Part shown: positions 1-5,629 of the stretch, piece after piece
Layout of the letters: each line of letters opens with the position of its first letter
Position numbering within the stretch: position 1 is the first letter of the stretch
Origin: CALXCT01 sp964422185
Lineage (GTDB): Bacteria; Bacillota; Clostridia; Oscillospirales; Oscillospiraceae
Length of the DNA stretch: 16,793 nt
Direction of reading: 5' to 3'
Assembly (NCBI GenBank): GCA_964422185.1
Contig: CAYRAG010000040.1
Location: 1 to 16,793, forward strand
Program-made: the position numbers and the translations under genes
The notes under the pieces: model-generated
Databases searched by the model: none
What the model saw: the letters and a program-made list of their open reading frames with translations, nothing else
Told to the model about the DNA's origin: nothing

Positions 1-489
1 ATTGCGGATATTTTCGGCCGTATGCACTTTATGGAGCGCAGGGGAAGCGGTTTCACAAAAATCAGGACAGTATATCGCCGTGCCGTGAACTATCGCAGCG
101 ATGTAGAGCCGTTATTCAGATCGACGCCGACATCATTTCTTGTGACGCTTTTTAACCTGAATTACAATGTCCCGATTGAAAAGGTGTCAATTGCCCCGGA
201 AGAAGTGTTAATTGGCCCGGAAGAGGTGTTAAATGACCGCGGCAATCTTTCCATTGAAAGAGCGATTGACAGGCTTGATCTTTCAAAAGCAGCAAAAGAG
301 CAAGCGAAACGCCTGTTTGCGCAGATGGAATTTAACCGTATCTTTGGGCGCAATGATATTATGAATATTACGGGCGTATCTATCACCGCAGCCGGCAATC
401 TTATCACCAGGCTGAAAAAAGCCGGGCTCATTGAGGCGGTCAGCGGGCATGGAAAGGGAAAATACAGGTTCACAAAAGCAAATGGTTGA
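1..489 (+). CDS. ATP-binding regulator (AlbA_2/GHKL type), C-terminal part only
   Basis: The reading frame is open from base 1, so the gene starts upstream of the window; the first ATG at 22 is internal. The visible start, GRMHFMERRGSGF, matches the end of the GHKL-like ATPase domain (HATPase_c_4) of proteins that carry an N-terminal AlbA_2 (Schlafen-like) domain; in this family the segment usually reads as a loop with ERxGSG. A short linker containing two similar APEEVL/GPEEVL blocks follows, then a winged-helix module of about 70 residues (an NDIMNITGVS-type recognition region and a KGKYRF wing). Such proteins are usually described as putative transcriptional regulators, and their target is unknown. 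The piece is more AT-rich than the genes downstream and lies next to transposase debris, so it may belong to an accessory island. The domain assignment comes from memory of the family; the missing N-terminus cannot be checked here. Confidence 0.75.
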   Translation: MADIFGRMHFMERRGSGFTKIRTVYRRAVNYRSDVEPLFRSTPTSFLVTLFNLNYNVPIEKVSIAPEEVLIGPEEVLNDRGNLSIERAIDRLDLSKAAKEQAKRLFAQMEFNRIFGRNDIMNITGVSITAAGNLITRLKKAGLIEAVSGHGKGKYRFTKANG

Positions 490-714
490 CATTCTCCCAC
501 GATGAAACATCGCGGGATCCGAGGATCATCAGGGTTCGTCCGTTTCCAGCGGACAATCGGTATGGCGGATCATACGCAGGCCTGGTTCTGGCCCGTACTG
601 TTGCTGCATGCGGGCCGGGGCCATGTCCTCTGACGATATTACCCGGCGATCTGATCCTGTCATCGTCCGCATCAAAATCAGCGGACACGGCACCGGGTCT
701 GGCTGACAGTGCAG

Positions 715-967
715 TATCATAATCATATTTTGAATAAATATAGCGATATCCCGCTCCAGAGACTCCGATAATGATATTTTTCGTTTGAAGTTTATGTCGC
801 CTGCAGGCGTTCATGATTTCGGTTCCTGGCATTGTGGAGATGAACACTGCGTAGAATCTGTTCGTCACGCCCTGTTCCTTATGCGACCGAATGGTTTTGA
901 TGCCTGGAGGCGGCTTCATCTCAAAAAAGGCTTTTTCACACACATCACGCAAACCGGGGATGTCGTC
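715..967 (-). pseudogene. Transposase C-terminal remnant (IS4/IS1634-like)
   Basis: On the minus strand the frame reads CEKAFFEMK, then GIKTIRSHKEQG, NRFYAVFIST and TEIMNACRRHKLQTKN. This is the layout of the last part of DDE_Tnp_1 transposases: the catalytic Glu region, the IRxH turn, and the helix that follows. About 85 residues are recognisable and no transposase N-terminus is present. At the upstream side (near 967) the similarity stops exactly where the dispersed repeat of 971-1124 begins, so the gene looks truncated at that junction. Downstream, 490-714 shows nothing recognisable. It is read as decayed. The family call is from motif memory, and the exact IS group is uncertain. Confidence 0.5.
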
Positions 968-970
968 AGT

Positions 971-1124
971 GGCGGAATGTGTCGGGATCTCCGGCTGCGC
1001 CGGGAAATCGTTCCCCACATCCCCGGATTCTTCTGGCCGGCGGCCTGGCCTGCTTTGCGCATTTCCTTTCCGGCAGGGCAAAAATTCCCTTTCCCGCGCA
1101 GTGATGTGAGCGTCCCGAGTCTGA
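971..1124 (+). repeat. Dispersed repeat, copy 1
   Basis: This stretch aligns with 2792-2950 in the same orientation. The first 114 bases align without gaps, with about 15 differences by hand count (roughly 87% identity). They include an identical 34-base core (983-1016 against 2804-2837). The core holds two small overlapping dyads, CCGGC-tgc-GCCGG and GGGAA-atcg-TTCCC. The last 40 bases are more divergent and need small gaps. Read on the minus strand, both copies give similar peptides, which is usual for dispersed intergenic repeats and is not evidence of coding. This copy lacks the promoter hexamers present in copy 2. Confidence 0.75.
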
Positions 1125-1139
1125 GCATATTTTTTGGAG

Positions 1140-1182
1140 AAAAGCCCCCGATGCCGCGGATAGAGCGGGATCAGGGGCCTTT
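1140..1182 (-). terminator. Terminator hairpin of the transposase gene
   Basis: A 13-bp stem is formed by 1140-1152 and 1170-1182, with two G-U pairs when read as minus-strand RNA, around a 17-base loop. On the minus strand it starts just past the transposase stop codon and is followed by TTTTCTCC. The plus-strand side has no T tract, so it fits the minus-strand gene. Confidence 0.6.
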
Positions 1183-1184
1183 CG

Positions 1185-2669
1185 TCATTGTGGTGACGCA
1201 CAGTTCACTTCCTGTTTTTTCGTGTCAGCGCAAATGTTTTTCATTTTCCTGGCTGGCACAATCTGTCTGGAGGTGCAGAAACCAAAGGCATCGTGCAGGG
1301 CATCCGTCAGGGCGGTTCTCTCATAGACCGGCTGATACCCCTCACTTTCCTGTTTCACGAAGTTCATCTCTCTGAGGGTATCCAGGATCCGGTCTGTCGT
1401 ATATTGCTCACCCAGTCTCATTTCGAGGCAGCGGCACAGGATGAGCGCGATGAAGCAGGTGGTACCGTGCGCCAGGATGCGATCCTGCCGCGGGACAGAA
1501 CCCGGCCCCGCCCTGAAATCCGTTTTCATGGCGCGGAAGCACTCCTCGATCTCCCGCTGCCGCCTGCTGACCGTGAGGATTGCCTCAGGACTGTCCTCCA
1601 GGTCTGTGCATATGGCGCAAAATCCGTCATACCGCTCCTCTTCCACCACTGCCTCCTGATCAGGGGCGCCTGTCTTCCCCCCGGCAGCCCCGTCCTCCTG
1701 CGCCATGTGGCATGTCCTGGCAAAGCGCCTGGCGTCGCCCTGCCGATCTTCCAGTTTCCCGACTGGCTGCGTCGTGATGCAGGCCCGGTTCCCGGCTTCC
1801 CCGTCGCAGCCGTCGAATGTGCGGTCTGTCGCGGACGAAAGCCCGGCATCCGCGCAGAGAACGAACTTCGACCGGTCGAAAGATTCCCTCATTTTCTTCG
1901 CCAGCGCAGTCATGGCATTCTGTCCGCTGCCGTCTCCCGGAACGAGGCCGAAAGCGATGGGAATGCCGTCGGCATCCGAGAACAGTTCCATTTCGACGGT
2001 GGGCAGCGGCCGGGTCTCTCCGCTTACCCCGTACCGTTTGTCCTCCTCCTGCCCGCACGCAAAGCAGAAGTTCACGCGGTGACAGTAGACTGTGCCGGTA
2101 TTCCTGCTGAGCAGGGAAGAGGCGGCCTGGAACAATTGGCTCTGGATATCCCCGGATTCCTCCGCCAAGACGGAGATCGCCCGGTTTATCTCGTGCGGCG
2201 CAAAGGACGGCGGTTCGATGAAACGCCCGGATTCCTCAAGACAGCGCTTCCCGGAGTCCGGGAACAGAATCTGCGTGTAGACGAGCCGGGAGAGAATATC
2301 GTTCAGGTCGTACGCCAGCCCGCGCCGTTTCGAGATGGCTCCGCAGATCCCGGGAAGCCCGAGCTGGCAGTAGACAGCCTGGAGGAAGAGGTAGCCGCCG
2401 TGAAAGAGGCGCCGCTCTTCGAACGGAAGATCCGTGCCGGCGCAGAGTTCGATGTGGTGCCTTTCCCCGATCCCCTCTTCTTCCCGCATCAGCCTGACCT
2501 GCTCCTCCGCCCACGCCCTGGCGTCCGTGACGCCGTAGGTCTCGCAGATGTACCTGGCCGAGCCGAATGTCCTGACGACGACCGTCTTATTCTTCCCGCC
2601 CACCCGGACTGTTTTTATCGCCCGGTAGGTCACGGAATCTTTATTTGTCGTCCATCCCAGTCTCATCAT
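1185..2669 (-). CDS. IS1634-type DDE transposase, frame intact but probably inactive
   Basis: The protein has about 494 residues, starting from the ATG at 2669 (GCGGGG five bases upstream; a GTG at 2675 and an ATG at 2666 are alternatives). The C-terminal half is diagnostic of the IS1634-like IS4 group: YDGFCAICT, then REIEECFRAMKTDF with the catalytic Glu, and near the end ALHDAFGF and ARKMKNI. The second catalytic Asp is in CADAGLSS. Two things suggest a dead copy. Where the family has a DCTN-like motif with the first catalytic Asp, this protein has YCHRVNF (CAC codon), so Asp is replaced by His. Between ITTQPVGKLED and RQGDARRF, about 70 residues usual for the family appear to be missing in frame. 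It probably catalysed cut-and-paste transposition of its own element. The IS ends and target duplication were not identified. Confidence 0.85.
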   Translation of the reverse strand: MMRLGWTTNKDSVTYRAIKTVRVGGKNKTVVVRTFGSARYICETYGVTDARAWAEEQVRLMREEEGIGERHHIELCAGTDLPFEERRLFHGGYLFLQAVYCQLGLPGICGAISKRRGLAYDLNDILSRLVYTQILFPDSGKRCLEESGRFIEPPSFAPHEINRAISVLAEESGDIQSQLFQAASSLLSRNTGTVYCHRVNFCFACGQEEDKRYGVSGETRPLPTVEMELFSDADGIPIAFGLVPGDGSGQNAMTALAKKMRESFDRSKFVLCADAGLSSATDRTFDGCDGEAGNRACITTQPVGKLEDRQGDARRFARTCHMAQEDGAAGGKTGAPDQEAVVEEERYDGFCAICTDLEDSPEAILTVSRRQREIEECFRAMKTDFRAGPGSVPRQDRILAHGTTCFIALILCRCLEMRLGEQYTTDRILDTLREMNFVKQESEGYQPVYERTALTDALHDAFGFCTSRQIVPARKMKNICADTKKQEVNCASPQ

Positions 2670-2683
2670 GGTCACCCCGCATC

Positions 2684-2713
2684 ATTATACCGTATTCATC
2701 CGGAATGTGCGAA
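2684..2713 (-). promoter_or_regulatory. Putative promoter of the transposase gene
   Basis: On the minus strand a perfect TATAAT (complement of 2684-2689) lies 18 bases from TTCGCA (complement of 2708-2713), a 4/6 match to the -35 consensus. It is about 15 bases upstream of the chosen start, so the leader would be very short. The call rests on sequence match only. Confidence 0.45.
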
Positions 2714-2791
2714 TGGAAATTCCAGTTTTGAGAAAAAACAGGATCCCGGCCGCGCTCCGGGGCACGCCCGCCTGAGCGGTCAGACGCAAAC

Positions 2792-2950
2792 GGCGAAATG
2801 CGGCGGGATCTCCGGCTGCGCCGGGAAATCGTTCCCCGCACCCACGGATTCTTTTGACCGGCGGCCAGGATGGCATCGCGCATTTCTTTTCCGGCAGGGC
2901 AAAAAATTCTTGATTTTCCCGCACAGCTGTGTTAACATATCGCAGTCTGA
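2792..2950 (+). repeat. Dispersed repeat, copy 2, carrying the rplS promoter
   Basis: This is the direct-orientation partner of 971-1124, with the identical 34-base core at 2804-2837 and a second conserved block from 2878 (GCGCATTTC through the GGCAGGGC run). The final 45 bases differ from copy 1 and contain the hexamers TTGATT and TAACAT, which copy 1 lacks. The two copies bracket the transposase. At about 155 bases they are far too long for a target-site duplication. Confidence 0.75.
2910..2938 (+). promoter_or_regulatory. Putative sigma-A promoter of rplS
   Basis: TTGATT (2910-2915) and TAACAT (2933-2938) are separated by exactly 17 bases. Transcription would start near 2945, giving a leader of about 97 nt before the rplS ATG. 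No other good match lies between here and the gene. Confidence 0.65.
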
Positions 2951-3041
2951 AAAAAGGCGGTCCTCTGGGGCCTGCCGCTGCGGGAAATCAGCGGCTTTTA
3001 TTGTGCGCCCATGAACGCCTGTATCTGAGGAGGAAGTCACA
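2945..3041 (+). promoter_or_regulatory. rplS 5' leader with terminator-like hairpin (candidate L19 leader)
   Basis: The leader contains GCCGCTG (2974-2980) and CAGCGGC (2989-2995), a perfect 7-bp GC-rich stem with an 8-base loop, followed by TTTTATTG (2996-3003). That has the shape of an intrinsic terminator placed before the gene. An outer pairing of AGGCG (2955-2959) with CGCCT (3014-3018) could enclose or compete with it, just before the AGGAGGA ribosome binding site (3028-3034). Firmicutes rplS genes are known to carry an autoregulatory L19 leader RNA, so position and form agree. The match to that family's consensus was not tested. Confidence 0.45.
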
Positions 3042-3383
3042 ATGGACATCATGAAGGCCTTTGAAGAGAAGTACATGAAAGAAGAGCCCCCTGCCGCAGA
3101 GATCGGCGATACCGTCCGGGTGCACATCAGAGTAAAAGAGGGTGCCCGCGAGCGTATCCAGGTCTTTGAGGGAACCGTGATCGCGAAGAAACACGGGGGG
3201 ATCGGGGAGACGATTACCGTGCGCCGCCTTTCCTACGGCGTCGGCGTGGAGAAGGTATTCCCCATCCATGCGCCCACAGTGGACAGAATTGAGGTCGTCC
3301 GCCACGGCAAGGTGCGTCGTGCGAAGCTGTACTACCTGCGCGGCCGTGTGGGCAGGGCTGCCAAGCTGAAAGAGGCTCTGTGA
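3042..3383 (+). CDS. rplS: Large ribosomal subunit protein bL19
   Basis: This is a structural protein of the 50S subunit that sits at the interface with 30S and contributes to intersubunit bridges. The 113-residue length is normal for the family (about 115). The sequence carries the bL19 pattern throughout: GDTVRVHIRVKEG, then RIQVFEGTVIAKK, TVRRLSYGVGVEK, FPIHAP and KVRRAKLYYLRGRVGRAAK at the basic C-terminal end. The ATG at 3042 follows AGGAGGA with a spacing of seven bases, which fixes the start. The gene has its own promoter and leader and is closed by a strong terminator. In Firmicutes rplS is commonly followed by rbgA and rnhB, as here, linking L19 with late 50S assembly. The identification is secure. 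Confidence 0.98.
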   Translation: MDIMKAFEEKYMKEEPPAAEIGDTVRVHIRVKEGARERIQVFEGTVIAKKHGGIGETITVRRLSYGVGVEKVFPIHAPTVDRIEVVRHGKVRRAKLYYLRGRVGRAAKLKEAL

Positions 3384-3393
3384 TCTTTTGAGG

Positions 3394-3428
3394 AAAGGCA
3401 CTGAAAAGGCAGTGCCTTTTCTTTTTTT
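3394..3428 (+). terminator. Strong intrinsic terminator after rplS
   Basis: AAAGGCACTG (3394-3403) pairs with CAGTGCCTTT (3410-3419) across a 6-base loop, followed by a T-rich run (TCTTTTTTT). The next gene starts only about 35 bases later and no promoter is visible in between, so rbgA may depend on read-through. Confidence 0.9.
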
Positions 3429-3463
3429 CCGGTTTTGCGTGGGCGGCTGCGGACAGGGGGGCG

Positions 3464-4453
3464 GTGGAGCTGAACATTCAATGGTACCCGGGCCATATGG
3501 CCAGAACCCGGCGTCAGATGGCGGAGGATCTCAAACTGGTGGATCTGGTGGCGGAGATGGTCGACGCCCGGATCCCGGTCTCCAGCCGCAATCCGGATCT
3601 GGACGATCTGACCGCGGGAAAACCGAGACTCATCGTCCTCAACCGCACGGATCAGGCGGATCCCGGCATGAACCGGGTCTGGGCCGCCTGGTTCCGGGAG
3701 CGGGGCGTGCGGATCCTGGAGACGGACGCACGGAGCGGGGCCGGCGTGGCGGGATTCTCCGCCGCGGCGAGAGCGCTGCTGAAAGACACCCTGGAGGCCC
3801 GCGCCGGGAAAGGACAGGCGGGCCGGCCGATCCGGGCCATGGTGGTGGGAGTGCCCAATGTGGGCAAGTCCACCTGGATCAATAAGGTGGCCGGGCGGAA
3901 GTCCGCGAAGGCCGGGGACAGACCCGGGGTGACCCGGGGAAAGCAGTGGATCAGCGTGGACGCCGGCCTGGAGCTGCTGGACACGCCCGGCATCCTCTGG
4001 CCGAAGTTTGAGGATGAGCGCACGGGCCTCTACCTGGCGTACACCGGGGCGATCAAAGACGAGATCATGGATACGGAGACACTGGCCTGCCACCTGGCGG
4101 CCCTGCTGGGGGATCGCTACCCGGACGCGCTGGCGGCGGGGTACCGGCTGGACACGCTTCCGGCGCGGGATGCGGAGGAGAACGAGGTGGCCTACGGCTA
4201 CCGGCTTCTGCAGTGTGCCGCCCGGCGGCGCGGGATGAAGATCTCCGGCGGCGAGTGGGACACGGAGCGGATGGCGGGGACTCTCCTGAACGAGTTTCGC
4301 TCCGGCAGACTCGGCCGGTTTACCCTGGAGTGCCCGGAGGATCTGACGCAGAGACCCGCCGTGGAACAGGGGGATACCGCGCCGGAGGGAGCGGACGGCC
4401 GATCCCGTGTCTCGCGGAGAGAGGAGAGGCAGGATGGATTCGTGGGATTATGA
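3464..4453 (+). CDS. rbgA: Ribosome biogenesis GTPase RbgA (YlqF)
   Basis: This circularly permuted GTPase acts late in 50S assembly in Firmicutes; its GTPase activity is stimulated by the ribosome and it promotes entry of late proteins. The order of motifs shows the permutation: the N-terminal IQWYPGHMA signature, G4 as NRTD at residues 60-63, then G1 GVPNVGKST at 129-137, the G2 Thr in TRG near 157, and G3 DTPG at 173-176 followed by ILWPKF. A helical C-terminal RNA-binding domain follows (AYGYRLLQ region). The last 40 or so residues are polar and look like a lineage-specific tail. At 329 residues it is longer than B. subtilis RbgA (about 280). The start is a GTG at 3464 preceded by a purine-rich GGGGGG. 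G4 has Arg in place of the usual Lys, a change also seen in relatives. The gene overlaps rnhB by 20 bases. Confidence 0.95.
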   Translation: MELNIQWYPGHMARTRRQMAEDLKLVDLVAEMVDARIPVSSRNPDLDDLTAGKPRLIVLNRTDQADPGMNRVWAAWFRERGVRILETDARSGAGVAGFSAAARALLKDTLEARAGKGQAGRPIRAMVVGVPNVGKSTWINKVAGRKSAKAGDRPGVTRGKQWISVDAGLELLDTPGILWPKFEDERTGLYLAYTGAIKDEIMDTETLACHLAALLGDRYPDALAAGYRLDTLPARDAEENEVAYGYRLLQCAARRRGMKISGGEWDTERMAGTLLNEFRSGRLGRFTLECPEDLTQRPAVEQGDTAPEGADGRSRVSRREERQDGFVGL

Positions 4454-5039
4454 GCGCGAGGCGCGGGAGCAGGGCTATGTCCTGGTCTGCGGCTGTGACG
4501 AGGCGGGCGCCGGGCCCCTGGCCGGGCCGGTATACGCCGCCGCGGTCATCCTGCCTTTCGGGGCCCGGCTGGAGGGCCTGGATGATTCCAAGAAACTCAC
4601 GGAGAAAAAGAGGGAGGCGCTGTTCCCCCGCATCCAGGAGACCGCCGTGGCGTGGGCGGTGGCCAGGGTGGAGGCGGAGGAGATCGACCGGATCGATATC
4701 CTCAACGCCCGCATCAGGGCCATGCAGATGGCGATGGACCGGCTCTCCCCCGCGGCGGATTTCGCCCTCATCGACGGGAACCGGGATCACGGCAGCCGGT
4801 GCGCCATCTCCACACCGCACCGCACCATCGTCAAAGGAGACAGCCTGTCGCCCTCCATCGCGGCGGCGTCCGTCCTGGCCAAGGTGAGCCGGGACCGGTA
4901 CATGGCGGAGCTGGCGCTGCGGTACCCGGAATATGAGTTTGCCAGACACAAGGGGTATGGAACCAAAGCGCACTACGAGGCGCTGCGCAGGTACGGGCCG
5001 TGCCCGGAGCACCGCCGGACTTTCCTGAAAAATCTCTGA
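4434..5039 (+). CDS. rnhB: Ribonuclease HII
   Basis: It cleaves the RNA strand of RNA-DNA hybrids and nicks at single ribonucleotides misincorporated into DNA, starting ribonucleotide excision repair. The 201-residue protein has the four acidic metal ligands: Asp22 and Glu23 (CDEAG), Asp114 (LIDGN) and Asp154 (VSRDRY), plus LDDSKKL and the HKGYGTKAH segment near the C-terminus. The start at 4434 is chosen because AGGAG lies seven bases upstream; an in-frame GTG at 4407 would add nine residues without a good site. It overlaps the end of rbgA, so the two are probably translationally coupled. The oddity is that the GRG motif right after the first acidic pair reads G-A-G (residues 25-27), so the conserved Arg is Ala (codon GCC). 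In other lineages this motif contacts the nucleotide at the RNA-DNA junction. Confidence 0.96.
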   Translation: MDSWDYEREAREQGYVLVCGCDEAGAGPLAGPVYAAAVILPFGARLEGLDDSKKLTEKKREALFPRIQETAVAWAVARVEAEEIDRIDILNARIRAMQMAMDRLSPAADFALIDGNRDHGSRCAISTPHRTIVKGDSLSPSIAAASVLAKVSRDRYMAELALRYPEYEFARHKGYGTKAHYEALRRYGPCPEHRRTFLKNL

Positions 5040-5250
5040 CGATCCGGGACGGGACAGACGGATTTCCGGAAGAATTCCGCGGGTTTCACCTTTCGGAAGA
5101 CGGCACGCTGTTTTGGATCACTGCAATGATGAGGATATGTATTCCGCGATCATCAGGATGATTCGGAAGAAATGCGAACTGATTCCGCGATTCATGGAGA
5201 GTGTGAATCCGGCGGATACAATTTTTGTTGCAGCGCATATGGGGTTATGA
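5040..5250 (+). other. Gap after rnhB with a small unrecognised open frame
   Basis: No known gene is present and no terminator for rnhB is obvious. One frame stays open from inside rnhB to a TGA at 5248-5250; from the ATG at 5137 it would give 37 residues (beginning MYSAIIRMIRKK and ending VAAHMGL). The amino acid mix looks protein-like, but the putative ribosome site (GAGG) is only two bases from that ATG. The end of the frame overlaps the thrC promoter. It could be a decayed gene fragment or chance. Confidence 0.25.
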
Positions 5251-5256
5251 TATAAT
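5228..5256 (+). promoter_or_regulatory. Putative promoter of thrC
   Basis: A perfect TATAAT (5251-5256) lies 17 bases after TTGCAG (5228-5233), a partial -35. Transcription would begin near 5263, leaving about 370 nt before the thrC start. Confidence 0.6.
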
Positions 5257-5262
5257 TGCCCG

Positions 5263-5629
5263 CCGGAAAAGAGCGGTGATTTCATCGCGCCTGGAAGGTT
5301 CCGTGCGGATCCCCGCGGGATCAGGCGGGACGGGGCGCGGAGCGTGAACACAGCGACGGGGCGGACGCGTTTCATCCGTCCTGTTTTGCTGCAGCGGCAC
5401 GCGGCGCTTATCCCTGGCCGGGCGCGGTCTGCCGCATGGAAGAAAGAACGGCCGGGGAGCGTCTCCTCCCCGCGGTGCACGCGGGAGGCGGGGAATCCGG
5501 GAGCCGAGAACCGGCTTTCGGGGGCCGGACGCCAATGGGGGCGCCTGGCGCATGAGCGGCCTGGAACACCCGCGAGACGGGCGTCCCGGAGGATCGAACG
5601 ATTCTATCTACTGAGGGTTGTGAGCGAGG
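5263..5629 (+). promoter_or_regulatory. Long structured thrC leader, possible degenerate T-box
   Basis: This GC-rich untranslated stretch contains several strong hairpins, among them CGGGGAG/CTCCCCG (5453-5459 with 5466-5472) and CCGGC/GCCGG around 5511-5528. Near 5551-5587 it reads ATGAG, then TGGAAC, CCCGCG, and GTCCC. That order resembles the antiterminator of T-box leaders (TGGNACCGCG, later CGTCCC), and the last part can form an alternative hairpin. The conserved T-box core is interrupted by extra bases, and I could not place a Thr specifier loop with confidence. There is no T-run terminator before thrC, so any control would be translational. An open frame across 5341-5679 is not supported. 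Confidence 0.3.

Noticed and set aside
971..2950. Target-site duplication of the IS
   Set aside because: The direct repeats are about 155 bases and diverged, far longer than any IS4/IS1634 duplication, and the IS ends are not adjacent to them.
1293..3014. 573-codon plus-strand open frame
   Set aside because: It is antisense to the transposase, which has clear family motifs; the long frame follows from high GC and runs through a promoter and repeat.
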